64,000 bases of DNA from Poecilobothrus nobilitatus (GCA_947095535.1 OX352772.1:163341162-163405161); one strand, 5' to 3'; positions 53,056 through 64,000 are shown, counted from the first letter of the stretch. A program made the numbers and translations. Notes: generated by a model from the letters alone, not told the origin.

Positions 53056-53823
53056 TTAAAAAAATTGTATAATTATTTAAATAGTATTTTTAAATTATAT
53101 TAATTTAAAAAGTTAAAGAAAACACCTGTCCAATGACGTTTTCAGATTGAAAAAATCTTAAGCAGAACATAAGATATATGCATTTAAAAATAGGGCATTT
53201 TCAAAGTTTGAGGGGCTGTAGCTCCGTAATGGATGGGGCTACACGAAAAAGTTGTTCCACAAAATTATTTTTTTTTTCTCTATCTTTAACGGTGTAGAAG
53301 TTTTGTAAACAGACGGACGGACGGACGGACGGACGGACATAGTGAAACTAATAAGCACATTTTTTCAAAATTTTTTTGGAAATGTGCTAAAAAGGTGAAA
53401 TATTTCAAAAGAAAATAACAGATATTGCTAAAAAATTAATAAGATCAAAATCAATTTTAAACAAAAAGAAGGAAGAATACAGTTGCCTTTTTCAACTTTT
53501 AGATACCATACGTTAGTATGTTCATAGTCTGTCACTCTTATAATTTTTTTTTTTTAATTTTTCGGTATTTTAAATAAATTGGATGAAGTTTATAATTTCT
53601 AGAGCTATGGTTTCTAAATATGTATATTCAAACTACCTATATCTTTAAGCGTTCTTCAAAAGCAGAATCTAATCTTCCACCTAACGATTATCAATACAAA
53701 ATTTTTCCAAATATGCTATTACCATTTATTATTAAGCGGCAAATGTACTTATATTAATTTATACTAAACTTGCTGCAAAATACCAAATATATATTAATAT
53801 GCATATGCATTAATACATATAAC
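53056..53823. other. 3' flank of element 3 with (GACG)n
   Basis: Non-coding. (GACG)7 at about 53311-53338 after CTATCTTTAACGGTGTAGAAG; a GGGCTGTAGCTCCGTAATGG block (53213-53232) gives a GC-richer patch. The mini-me core is absent. Repeated at 55930-56700 with only three to four GACG units. No LTR could be defined. Confidence 0.5.
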
Positions 53824-54105
53824 GGGTGTTCCAATAAAACGTCATTCAAATGGCCTCCACGACTTCTTTTGCAGAAACGAATTCGATTAACCCAATTTTC
53901 GATCACTTTTTCCACTAAATCAAGTCGTATGTCATGAATAGCACGTTCAGTATTGACTTCTAAAGCTTGAAGAGAGTTTAGTTTATTGCTAGTAGTATGG
54001 ATATGCCGGTTCTGGTGCAGGAGGAACTTTTTTAAAGCTTTTAGTCCTCCTAAAAGTATGCAAAAAAATGATTTGCATATATTCTTCGAAAAAGTATGCA
54101 AAATG
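53820..54105 (-). pseudogene. Tc1/mariner-superfamily transposase, C-terminal remnant (copy 1)
   Basis: Minus-strand frame with HIHTTSNKLNSLQALEV, then LVEKVIENWVNRIRFCKRSR and GGHLNDVL. An R-x-C-x-x-S-R-G-GH-L-N-D-V end is typical of IS630/Tc1/mariner-type transposases; no catalytic domain is present. Relative to copy 2 the 3' inverted end is mostly deleted, leaving ACGGGTGTTCCAA next to the coding end. Confidence 0.5.
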
Positions 54106-54111
54106 AGTAAA

Positions 54112-54414
54112 AAGGATAATGTCAGGGGCTTCGGCAGCCTAGTGGGTAGGCGTGTGGCGTATTAACCGAAGGAGTGTGGGTTCGATCCCCGCACAGGTCG
54201 TAAGCGTTTTTTCTTTATACATACTCCCCTTACGACCAAATATAATGTAAATATATAGTATATAATATAAACAAAATAAATAATATTAGTATATAATTTA
54301 ATAATAGTATAAAAACCTATAATGGCCTTGGTAGCTGATGGTTTAATAATACTGCATTACATTTATGTATGTAATATCAATATAAATAAATAAAAAATAA
54401 ATAAGGATAGTGTC
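54112..54414 (+). mobile_element. tRNA-derived SINE, copy 1
   Basis: Body 54125-54402 (about 278 bp) with a tRNA-like head: A box CAGCCTAGTGGG (54135-54146) and B box GGTTCGATCCC (54179-54189). An AT-rich body follows and an AAATAAATAA tail. Flanked by AAGGATAATGTC (54112-54123) and AAGGATAGTGTC (54403-54414), a 12-bp target duplication with one difference. Confidence 0.88.
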
Positions 54415-54885
54415 TTTGATATTTTAAATTAAAAAAGCTATAGTGCTGAATATTTTAAATTGGGATAAAAATATGAAAACTTTTTAAAGTTTGTTTAAAA
54501 ATTTCAAAGTTTGGTTTAAATACAAAATTATTATAAAAGTTTAAACATATTTACCAAAAGTCAAATTTACATTCTATTATAACAATTTGAGTTCTCCAAA
54601 CCTTATTTAAAAAAATTAGTAGGCTGAAGATATGAAAAGTATTTATGGTTTTATTTAAAGTTTTCAAGTTTTCAACAGCTTAAAAACTTCGCTAAGCTAA
54701 AAGTAATTAAACACACTAAAGATATGATTTTTTTTTTTTGTAATAAAAAAAAACAAGTTTGTTCCTGTTGTTTTAAATTATATATATTTTTTTTATTGAT
54801 CTTTAAATTATATTTTTTTATTAAAACTAACTTTCACAATTTCATATTTTTTTATTAAAACTACCTAATACACCTGAATTTTTGA
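54415..54885. other. AT-rich flank between the D copies
   Basis: No gene. Contains the recurring motif CAATTTGAGTTCTCC...AACCTTAT (near 54590) that returns near 57880, 59740, 62205 and 62325. Confidence 0.5.
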
Positions 54886-56713
54886 ATCTAAAACAATGGA
54901 ACACATAAGAGAGCTTCTAAGACAAATACTTTATGCATTCGGTATACCTCAATATGTCGTAATGGATAACGAAAAATATTTTAATTCCGCCACCATAAAC
55001 TTCATGTTAAAAGACTAGTTAGAAATCGAAATATTTACTACACCAACCTATTCCAGCTCCGTAAATGGTAAAGTGGAGAGATTTCACTCTACCCTAAGTG
55101 AAATCATGAGATGTATTAAAGCCGATAAAATATGGAGAACTTTTTTTGGCAGGCGCGTCACCACTGATCCCCAACAATTAGAAAAATTACGCGTAGAAAA
55201 TTCTCAAAAATTAAAAGAAAAACAGGAAAACGATTTTAGAAATCACAATAAGAAAAGACAACCAATAAAAAATTATGCAATAGGCGACATAATCTACGTA
55301 AAAACAAATCGAAGAAAGGGTTCAAAATTATCACCAAGATTTCAAAAAGAGAGAATATTAATACTTTTAATATCAACCTTTCAACATGTATAGCGAATAC
55401 AGAAATTTTGGATTACACAAACTCCCAGTTGATTGAATAAAGGAGGGCTTTGCTAAAATACAATCTGCCATCAAAATAGATCAAAAGCCGATGCAGCTAA
55501 ATGGTACCTTCATAATACAATTTAACAACGCAACAATAGAAATTAATAATAGAAATTATACAGCCGAAGAACTAACATACTGAAAACAATTTCCACTAAT
55601 TTTGCAACATTCATCAATATCAAATCTTACCGAAGAATTTTTATCTCTTGAAATGATGAAGGAACTTCAAATCAACAACATGATACATCTTACACTTCTT
55701 AACGCAGAGACTGGATTCAAATCAAATGAAAATTTTACAATAACAAGTATCATGTTCATCACAGTTTCGATTTTATGTGTATGGATTTATATAAATATAG
55801 ATAAAATTAACACCGAATCAAAAGCACCAAGCAATAGTAATGATAATACAGAACAGCCAGAAAAAATAACCCAAACATCGCAGCCAATAAATTTCATTGA
55901 AAAAAAACTAACATCCATTAGCCGTTAACATTAAACCGTTAACAAAATCGTGAACATTAAAAAAATTGTATAATTATTTAAATAGTACTTTTAAATTATA
56001 TTAATTTAAAAAGTTAAAGAAAACACCTGTCGAATGACGTTTTCAGATTGAAAAAATCTTAAGCAGAACATAAGATATATGGATTTAAAATTAGGGCATT
56101 TTCAAAGTTTGAGGGACTGTAGCTCCGTAATGGATGGGGCTACATGTAAAAGTTGTTCCACAAAATTATTTTTTTTTTCCTCTATCTTTAACGGTGTAGA
56201 AGTTTTGTAAACAGACGGACGGACGGACGGACAGAGTTAAACTAGTAAGCACATTTTTTCAAATTTTTTTTGGAAAGGTGAAATATTTCAAAAGAAAATA
56301 AGTGATATTGCTAAAAAATTAATAGGATCAAAATCAATTTTAAACAAAAAGGAGGAAGAATACAGTTGCCTTTTTCAACTTTTAGATACCCGTACGAACC
56401 CGTTAGTATGTTCATAGTCTGTCACTCTGCTTATAATATTTTTTTTTTAATTTTTCGGTATTTTAAATAAATTGGGTGAAGTTTATAATTTCTAGAGCTA
56501 TGGTATCTAAATATGTATATTCAAACTACCTATATCTTTAAACGTTCTTCAAAAGCAGAATCTAATCTCCCACCTAACGATTATCAATACAAAATTTTTC
56601 CAAATATGCTATTACCATTTATTACTAAGCGGCAAATATACCTATATTAATTTATACTAAACTTACTGCAAAATACCAAATATATATTAACATGCATATG
56701 CATTAATACATAT

Positions 56714-57076
56714 AACGGGTTTTCCAATTTGAGTGATATGATTTCTTTAAAAAAAAAAAACACACTAATTGTTAAGGAAATTCAAATGTTTTTTATTTAA
56801 TGTGAAGTACAATTGATACAATTAAGTTCTGAATAAAACGTCATTCAAATGGCCTCCACGACTTCTTTTGCAGGAACGAATTCGATGAACCCAATTTTCG
56901 AGCACTTTTTCCACCAAATCAAGTCGTATGTCATGAATAGCACGTTCAATATTGACTTCTAAAACTTGAAGAGAGTTTGGTTTATTGCTAGTAGTATGGA
57001 TATGCCAATTCTGGTGCACGAGGAACTTTTTTAAAGCTTTTAGTCCTCCTAAAAGTATGCAAAAAATTATTTGCAT
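56714..57076 (-). pseudogene. Tc1/mariner-superfamily transposase C-terminus with 3' inverted end (copy 2)
   Basis: Frame 57076-56822 ends RSRGGHLNDVLFRT and TAA. Beyond it, 56714-56822 carries the element end: (TA)ACGGGTTTTCCAATTTGAGT followed by an A/T spacer, a plausible terminal inverted repeat, though its partner is not in the window. Better preserved than the copy at 53820. Confidence 0.55.
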
Positions 57077-57122
57077 ATATTCTTCGAAAAAGTATGCAAA
57101 ATGAGTAAAAAGGATAGTGGCA

Positions 57123-57689
57123 GGGGCTTCGGTAGCCTAGTGGGTAGGCGTGTGGCGTATTAACCGAAGGAGTGTGGGTTCGATCCCCGCACAGGTCGTT
57201 AGTGTTTTTTTTTTATACATACCCCCCTTACGACCAAATATAATGTAAATGGGGCTTCGGTAGCCTAGTGGGTAGGCGTGTGGCGTATTAACCGAAGGAG
57301 TGTGGGTTCGATCCCTGCACAGGTCGTAAGTGTTTTTTTCTTTACATACCCCCTTAGGACCAAATATAATGTAAATATATAGTATATAATATAAACAAAA
57401 TAAATAATATTAGTATATAATTTAATAATAGTATAAAAACCTATAATGGCCTAAAGTAGCCGATGGTTCAATAATATTGCATTACATTTATGTATGTAAT
57501 ATTAATATAAATAAATAAATAAAAAAAATAATGTAAATATATAGTATATAATATAAACAAAATAAATAATATTAGTATATAATTTAATAATAGTATAAAA
57601 ACCTATAATGGCCTTGGTAGCTGATGGTTTAATAATATTGCATTACATTTATGTATGTAATATTAATATAAATAAATAAATAAATAAAT
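57123..57689 (+). mobile_element. SINE interrupted by a second SINE
   Basis: The outer SINE is the copy of 54125-54402, flanked by AAGGATAGTGGC (57110-57121) and AAGGATAGTGTC (57690-57701). An inner SINE of the same family (57251-57528) sits in it, flanked by TAATGTAAAT on both sides (57241-57250 and 57529-57538). Both keep A and B boxes. Confidence 0.9.
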
Positions 57690-57944
57690 AAGGATAGTGT
57701 CTTTGATATTTTAAATTAAAAAAGCTATAGTGCTGAATATTTTAAATTGGGATAAAACTATGAAAACTTTTTAAAGTTTGGTTTAAAAATTTCAAAGTTT
57801 GGTTCAAATACAAAATTATTATTAAAGTTTAAACATATTTACCAAAAGTCAAATTTACATTCTATTATAACAATTTGAGTTCTCCTAACCTTATTTAAAA
57901 AAATTAGTAGGGTGAAGATATGAAAAGTTTTCAAAGTTTATTAT

Positions 57945-58519
57945 TATTATTATTAGTTTATTGATTATTCTAAATTTAACTTAGTGGTTAGTGAGATGTC
58001 CAAATGGCAACAAAAAAGTTTAGATGTCGCTACAATAACGATTTTGAAATTTAGTCTCATTTTTCAACTTTTTTTTTTAAAGTTTCTTAAAGCAAGTTTT
58101 GGTCTCGGATATTTTTTTTTTCATATATGTACATAAATGAACTTTCGTATGATTGGTATGTATGATAGAAATAACAAGTAACATACATATATGAATATTA
58201 TCATATGATATCAGATGACATTATTATATATACATGATCTAATCAGTATCTAATATAATTTGTATATTATATATGCATTATGCCATATTATGCATTTATA
58301 TTACTTGAACCAGCTTGCCTACATGCTTATTAAATTGTGAAAGTGTGTGTGAATCAAAATTAAATATAAATAGAAATACACATAAATACTATCGGCACTT
58401 TTTATATATGTATTTCAATATGATTCAAAAATCAATACATATTTATATTTATATTTTGTTTTCTGTAAATGTAATTATGTCCCAATTTGATATGATTTGA
58501 TAATTTTTATGAATATGTA
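57945..58519. other. AT-rich insertion DNA without gene
   Basis: Starts after TTATTATTATTATTAGTTTATTGATT; the same TTTATTGATTATTCTAAA recurs at 59822-59842. TATATG/CATATA-type sequence is dense near 58180-58290. Nothing else is seen. Confidence 0.45.
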
Positions 58520-58888
58520 CAGTATCCAGCAAATGTCATGCCACTTTTCTAATTGGAATAATTTTTAATTAAAAAAATGTTTAGAAGAATTTTAAAGCAT
58601 TATTTTTTATTTCAGTTATTTTTATTTGATAGGTATATTATATTATCTTCAAAAAATACCCACATATATATGTAGCTATACCGTTATATAACAATATAAC
58701 AATATGAGTCATGAGATCAAAAAATAAAATAAAATCATAATACAAAAACTTTTGTTACTTTATTTGTTTGTTTTTCCCGGAAGTTATAAAGCTAAAAATA
58801 TTATTAGAAAAAAATTCGAACGCCTATATTATTTTATTGCTTTTCTATATATATTTTTTTAAATTACCTATACTTTTGCTGGATACTG
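58520..58888. mobile_element. MITE, Tc1/mariner type
   Basis: Inverted ends CAGTATCCAGCAAATGT (from 58520) and the complement CAGTATCCAGCAAAAGT (from 58888), flanked by TA on both sides (58518-58519, 58889-58890). 369 bp, no coding capacity. TA target and CAGT start point to the Tc1/mariner superfamily. Confidence 0.85.
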
Positions 58889-59837
58889 TATATTAAATCA
58901 GTTAAATCTAGTTAAATAAATAATGCAGTTAAATCAGATGATTTTCATAAAATAGATAACATTCATACCATCTGATACCATATAATATACGATATACCAT
59001 TTCATACATTCAAAAAATTCTGCTTATAGTAGTGAAATACTGAATGCATATGAATGATAACCTTGAAATGTTTTTTCTTGTTGTTTTTAGAAATGTCAAC
59101 ATTATAAAATAATCTATTTTTATTTAATTTTTTTCTATATGAAATATTTAGCTAAATGTTCCATATTTTTTGTAAAGTGGTATTTAGAATGTCTTCTTTA
59201 TCATATTGAAAATTTACGTTTCTACTCGACATATTAAATATATATTTTCTCAAATATATTTTCCCATTTTTGCCTTATTTTTCTATTTTAAAAGTTATTT
59301 TGTCATCGCTTTGCTTTAAAAAGTTTAATAATCACAAGGATAAAAAAATTTTGTAAATGCATAAAATATATGAATCATCATTTTACACCAGATTTTACAG
59401 AAGATTCTGGTTTTCGCTAAATTCTTTTAGCTATGACACAAACTAAATATTTCTGTGCTTTAAGATTTTTAAAACTAGCCAGTTTTAGCTGGCCCGTTTG
59501 AAAAAAAATTAGTACAAATTTTTGTATGAATTTGTACATCTCTATGTAGTCTCTGATATCAGTTATGTTTTAATTTGAAATTTGAAAAGCTTAAGCTATG
59601 GTGCTGAATATTTTACATTAGGATAAAAATATGAAAAGTTTTTAAAGTGTGGTTTAAAAATTTCAAAGTTTGGTTCAAATACAAAATTATTATTAAAGTT
59701 TAAACATATTTACCAAACATCAAATTTACATTCGATTATAACAATTTGAGTTCTCCTAACCTTATTTAAAAAAATTAGTAGGGTGAAGATATGAAAATTT
59801 TTTAAAGTTTATTATTATTAAAGTTTATTGATTATTC
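58889..59837. other. AT-rich, no gene; contains a copy of the dispersed flank motif
   Basis: From about 59570 it repeats sequence seen at 57720-57960 (GTGCTGAATATTTTA...GAGTTCTCCTAACCTTAT), then passes into LINE-D. Confidence 0.45.
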
Positions 59838-61755
59838 TAAAATTAAGCAAAATTTAAATCTGAATATCAACAAGTATTGGAAAAATAGAATAAATAATAT
59901 TAAAATATCAAATAATAAAACCATGTTTGCAGAAATCAATAATATCTTCAGAAAAAAAGAGACCCATAATATAAACCAGCTTATAATCCCAATTTCTAAT
60001 ATTACAATTATTAATAATGCCAATATAAATACCAGCCAAATTAGTATATCAAAAAATAACTACATAATTGAAAAGCAGCCAGATATATTAAACATTATGG
60101 CCGCCCACTTATACGAAGTGCATGAACAAACACAATGTAGAATATCACCCATAGATACTGAAATGTCTCAAACTATAACTAACTTAGAAAATGCAATACT
60201 AAATAATAGCACATTTAATAAATCTCTGGTTCAATTTAACGAAACTATTAAATCAAATAATATCTCAAATAGGTACCGCGAATATTTCACAACAACCAAC
60301 GATTTAAAAGAAATACTTTTAAATCTAAAAAATAAAACATCAAGCGGTCTAGACAATATCCCCAATATAATTCTTAAGCACATACCTGATATACTGATTG
60401 ACAAATACTGTATTATTTTTAATAATTGCTTAAACATTAGTTACTTCCCAAAAGAATGGAAGAAGGCTAAAGTTATAGCAATAAAAACGCCAGGAAAGCC
60501 GGCAAATGAACCCAGCAACTACAGACCTATCAGCCTCCTTCCGAACATTAGCAAAATATTCGAAATAATTATAAATAAACACTTAACGAATGAAACCGAA
60601 AAAAGAAAAATTATACCCGAAACGCAATTCGGCTTTCGCCATAGGCATAGTTCAATACATGCTATGGGCAAACTGTCATCAGATATATGTCGGCAAATAA
60701 ACAACAAAAAATGTTTAGCTGCTTGTTTTATCGACCTAGAGAAAGCCTTTGACAGAGTTTGGTTAAACGGACTTCTATACAAATTATTGAAATATCAATA
60801 CCCTCCTCATCTTGTATATTTAATAAATGATATGTTAAAATATAAATCCTTTAGAGTGACTTCTTTAAATATGAAATCCTCTAAAGAGTTTGAAATAAAA
60901 GATGGCCTACAACAAGGGACAGTAACCTCACCAATCCTTTTCAACATATATATAAGCGAACTACTGAAGTGGCTTAACAAAAAGAATATCAAAAAGAATT
61001 GGAAAACATTTTCTATTAAAGCCCCAGATCTATCAGTCCTACCGGTCTCAAAAACCATAAAATATCTGGGAATTCTTTACACTAACCTGTATAAATTCAA
61101 CGAGCACATACACGGCCAAATCACAAAAGCAAAGAAAGCTTTTATGTTTTTAAAAAGATTATTTTACTCTAGAATTCTTTCTAAACAAGTAAAAGTGTTA
61201 TGTTACAAAAGTCTAATTCGACAAACTCTAACATACGGCTGCCCTATATAGTTTAACATCAGCGCTCCAATGATGGAAAGAATAAGGCTTTTTGAAAGAC
61301 ACTGCATTAGAACTTGCACAAATTTACGAATGAACCCCGCCAGAAATTATCAACAATACTACTCAAATAAATCTATCTATAATGAGGCTAAAATTGTTAG
61401 AATAGATAATTTTATAATTAATTTAATAAGAAATCACATCCAAAGAAGTATTGAGACAAACGAAAATTCACTAATTTGTCACCCGTGGTATGAAAACGAT
61501 TTTTATATAGAAAAAACTTTGCTTTCAGGCTTCATTCCTCCAGAAGCATTTGTTTTCTTAGATAAAGATAATTATATTGAAAACACAAACAAAATTCCTC
61601 TTATATATCACTATAAAAGAAATGCCTCCAATAAAAAAATTCCCTTAAATTTAAATAACAGCATAGATATTAACGATTCCAGCAATTTCAAGTATGATCA
61701 ATTCATTCCTAATAAAGATAAACTTAAGCCAAAAATGATATACTTTTGGAAATAA
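59838..61755 (+). pseudogene. LINE-D: 5'-truncated RT with one stop and a palm deletion
   Basis: One frame from about 59838 to TAA 61753-61755, broken only by TAG 61249-61251 where Trp would fit (CPI*FNIS). RT parts: SSGLDNIPN (near 60340), NYRPISLLPN (near 60520), ETQFGFRHRHSS (near 60620), CFIDLEKAFDRVW (near 60725) and DGLQQGTVTSPILFNIY (near 60900). After ISELL the frame skips, in phase, the segment that should hold FADD and resumes at the KTIKYLGI thumb motif (near 61050). The C-terminal domain ends KPKMIYFWK. The endonuclease domain is missing. Clade perhaps I/Outcast-like; uncertain. One of the younger insertions, but RT-dead. Confidence 0.88.
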
Positions 61756-62206
61756 ATTATTAAGAAGGGCAATAAAGCCACAATTTTAGTGCTTAGTTCT
61801 GTAGGGTAGTTAAGGGTAGGATAGGGTAGTTAGTTAAGTTAGTTCTTTAGGGTAGTTGGTTTTAAGTAGTTATAAGTTTTATTATTTTAAAACAAAAATT
61901 ACTATAGTTGTTTTTTCTCTTTTTCGGCAAAGCCGATAAATTGTTTTTTACAACACAAAATTATACTATAACAATACAAAAAATGTAAAAATTTATTATA
62001 ATAGTTATATAATAATTTTAAATCAAATATAAATAAGATTTTATTTTATTTATAATATAGTTATCACAATTTTAAGTGAGAGAGTTACTATTGTAGCCAT
62101 GCACATTAAAATGTTATAATATTTCAGTATACTTTAGTTTTATTTAGGATAAGTAATAAATGTATCAAAACAGGTAATAAAAAAAACATTGAAAAAAAAA
62201 AAAGTT
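61756..62206 (+). other. LINE-D 3' UTR and poly(A)
   Basis: Contains GGGTAGTTAGTTAAG-like repeats (61800-61860) and a small hairpin CGGCAAAGCCG (61924-61934). It ends in A12 at about 62192-62204. It resumes at the dispersed motif GTTCTCCTAACCTTAT. Confidence 0.6.
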
Positions 62207-62923
62207 CTCCTAACCTTATGCAAAAAAATTAGTAGGGTGAAGATATGAAAAGTTTTTAAAGTTCGGTTTAAAAATTTCAAACATATTTTTCAAAAGTCAA
62301 ATTTACATTCTATTATAACAATTTGAGTTCTCCTAACCTTATGCAAAAAAATTAGTAAAGTGAAGATATGAAAAGTTTTTAAAGTTTATTATTATTAAAC
62401 TTTAAACTTTAATATTTACTTCAAAAAAAGTTTGATTTGAATAGGTACATAAAGAAATGTATACCAAATAATTTTAAATTAAATGTTTTGTTATAAATTA
62501 TAATAAATATATTATTTATAAATTAAATAATACAAGTTTTGAGCTAAACGGTAGAAATATAATGAAATATTATGAACTTTGAGAAGTTTTATAGTTAAAT
62601 TAAAAGTTATAAATCATCAGATAAATTCTAATTTTATCTAAACTTTTACTGTCAATTACATTTTTACATTTAACAAACGTTTTTTATTTGTCTATGGTTT
62701 TATTTAAAGTTTTCAACAGCTTAAAAACTTCGCTAAGCTAAAAGTGATTAAACACACTTAAGATTCGATTTTTTTTTTGTAATAAAAAAAACAAGTTTAT
62801 TCTTGTTGTTTTAAATTATATATTTTTTTTTATTGATCTTTAAATTATATTTTTTTATTAAAACTAACTTTCACACTTTCATATTTTTTTATTAAAACTA
62901 ACTAATGCACCTGCATTTTTGCC
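62207..62923. other. Flank and remainder of duplication D copy 2
   Basis: Two tandem copies of a ~120-bp piece of the dispersed motif (62205 and 62325), an AT-rich part, then from about 62690 the end of unit D (TATGGTTTTATTTAAAGTTT...), ending next to the Penelope remnant. Confidence 0.55.
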
Positions 62924-63217
62924 AGTGTCTATATAGGACAAACAGGTAGAAATTTCGCTATTCGTTATTCGGAAGACATTACAGAACTTAATAAAGTTGA
63001 TCTCAAGTCCAATTTTGCCAATCACTTAATGGAAAAAAACCATTCTAGCAATATAAATAACCTGAAAATCTTACATATTGATTAAAAAAGGTAAAAAGTT
63101 GGACTTATTGGAATCTCTAGAAATTAAAAAAAAGCTATAAAACAAAATCCATCAATTTTGAACGAACAATTAGAATTGCGAAATTCACCTATGTTAAATA
63201 TTTGTTTAGATTTGTAA
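62924..63217 (+). pseudogene. Penelope-like element, GIY-YIG endonuclease remnant
   Basis: Starts SVYIGQTGRNFAIRY, the GIY-YIG core (here VYIGQTGR), followed by KSNFANHLMEKNHSS, LKILHID, a frame-shifted KLDLLESLEIKK, and AIKQNPSILNEQLE with NSPMLNI before TAA 63215-63217. This is the C-terminal endonuclease domain of a Penelope-like retroelement. The RT is missing; at least two frameshifts. Confidence 0.8.
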
Positions 63218-63501
63218 TTATTTAGTAGGTATAAATGTAATATTAAAAAATAGGAAAATTATTCATGTTTAGTATTATATTGTATTCGTCCTGATAATGG
63301 CAGTGATGCCGAAATATATATAGGCTTTAAAATAAATAAATATAATATTTTAAGAATTATAAAAATAAAATATCAATACAATTATTTTGTGGACAAAAAG
63401 TATAAATAAAAAACAATTTTTTACTCAATAAATCTAATAAAGATGTTCCAAAACTTACGGTTGAAAAAATTCAAGGATTATGTATTTGTTTGTTAATTCA
63501 A
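63218..63501 (+). other. Downstream region of the Penelope remnant
   Basis: AT-rich. It holds GTCCTGATAATGGCAGTGAT followed by GCCGAAATA (63288-63316), resembling a degraded hammerhead core, then AATAAATAAATA. No gene. Confidence 0.35.
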
Positions 63502-64000
63502 CTAAGATTTGAGAATTTTACCTGTTGGTGAAACTTTGTTTTCAGCACAAAAAGGAAAATCATTGTGCAAATTATGTAAATGTTGTGGGTAATCTAAATC
63601 CATTTCTAAAACATAACCAGTTTCCGAATCATTGGCAACTGAAAGCACATCAATATTTTCAGTAAAGCAAACCCACTGAAAATCTTTATGTGGTAAATAT
63701 TGGATCATTGCCCATCCATATAAATTGTTAGCGTCTTCATGTACTATGTATTTGGAAGGTTCGTTTGTTTTATAAAATTCTCCCATGAATTTATTATTTG
63801 CTACTGAATATCTAAGTGAGCACTGAATAATTCCACCACGTATCCCTTTTTTAGGGAAATTATACATATCAATATCAGTTAATAATTGTAATTTGACATC
63901 CGTGTATTTTAGCATAGCTGCCCATGACAAACCTGGGGTAGTATAAAAATTTGTAGGATCTAAAGAATAGATTTTGTAGCATATTTTTCGAAAGTTTTCA
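63502..64000 (-). pseudogene. Polinton DNA polymerase B fragment (copy 3)
   Basis: Open from 63930 to 63502 and readable upstream to the window edge: FRKICYK, SLDPTNFYTTPGLSWAAMLK, KKGIRGGIIQCSLRYSVANN, EDANNLYGWAMIQYLPH (palm motif A region with DANNLYGW, near 63740), then ETGYVLEMDLDYP. The catalytic Asp of the D-x-x-x-LY motif is present. It matches the lineage at 26632 better than that at 4290. A stop lies near 63956; the frame ends at the stop just before 63502, cut off from the rest of the palm. Confidence 0.82.

Larger units (their letters stand above)
52012..54885. repeat. Tandem duplication D, copy 1 (2874-bp period)
   Basis: From ATCTAAAAC (52012) to 54885, followed at once by the same sequence (54886). 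It covers the integrase C-terminus, env-like end, flanking DNA, a transposase fragment and one SINE. The two copies differ by scattered substitutions and indels, so the event is older than the 8-kb duplication. Confidence 0.88.
54886..57944. repeat. Tandem duplication D, copy 2 (first part)
   Basis: Repeats 52012 onward, then runs into inserted DNA near 57945. The rest of the unit is found at about 62690-62923. It holds an integrase fragment with the catalytic Asp intact (VVMDNEKYF, near 54957) and a stop at 55016, open from 55073 to 55393; an env-like end (55602-55928); a transposase fragment; and a nested SINE pair. Confidence 0.88.

Noticed and set aside
53311..53338. A further mini-me element at the (GACG)n run
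   Set aside because: The tetranucleotide is present but the core and terminal foldback are not.
54125..54205. A tRNA gene at the SINE head
   Set aside because: Repeated three times in the window with target duplications and a shared AT-rich body, so it is a SINE.

Overview
The window looks like a stretch of repeat-dense heterochromatin from an insect, most probably a fly. It is very AT-rich, has no operons, and carries non-LTR retrotransposons, Ty3/Gypsy elements of the errantivirus type with tRNA-Ser primer sites, Polinton/Maverick remains, tRNA-derived SINEs and a MITE. It also carries elements that combine (GTCC)n, a conserved core and (TA)n, the layout described for dipteran mini-me repeats. 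I found no ordinary host gene. Assignments rest on motif reading and family knowledge; no database was searched.

Layout. 1-3493: a decayed non-LTR element (LINE-A). 3494-17671: Polinton remains, with integrase tails, a long PolB gene on the minus strand (4290-14338), a divergent small gene carrying four stops (15056-15613), a packaging ATPase remnant (16590-16910) and a second integrase (16976-17671). PolB is split by a 6.2-kb retroposed block (6053-12292) flanked by an 8-bp target duplication; inside the block sits the only element with both ORFs open, LINE-B (6905-11594). 17672-19590: short tandem repeats, a ~147-bp satellite and a mini-me tail. 19596-27604: a second-lineage PolB, split by a nearly full-length errantivirus on the minus strand (19785-26631). 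27605-29444: mostly featureless AT-rich DNA.

29445-34490 is a second, eroded errantivirus on the minus strand with a LINE in its env. The segment from 29934 to about 37972 is tandemly duplicated to 37968-43472, and the second copy lacks 2568 bp. The duplicated part includes a satellite-bearing mini-me composite. 34937-35290 holds a retroviral-type primer site and leader. 44413-53055 is a third Gypsy-type element (gag, protease, RT, RNase H, integrase, env-like) split by LINE-C. Its 3' part and flank are tandemly duplicated (52012-54885 and 54886 onward), with SINEs that date the steps. 57945-62690 is younger insertions: a Tc1/mariner-type MITE and LINE-D. The end carries a Penelope-like endonuclease remnant (62924-63217) and a third PolB fragment (63502-64000, minus).

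The parts do not form one working system. The content is layered mobile DNA whose nesting order can be read. LINE-B is the only element that could still encode its proteins. The most unusual items are the stop-riddled but frame-perfect Polinton gene, the templated repair scars, the 147-bp satellite inside a mobile element, and the folded RNA-like ends of several retroelements.
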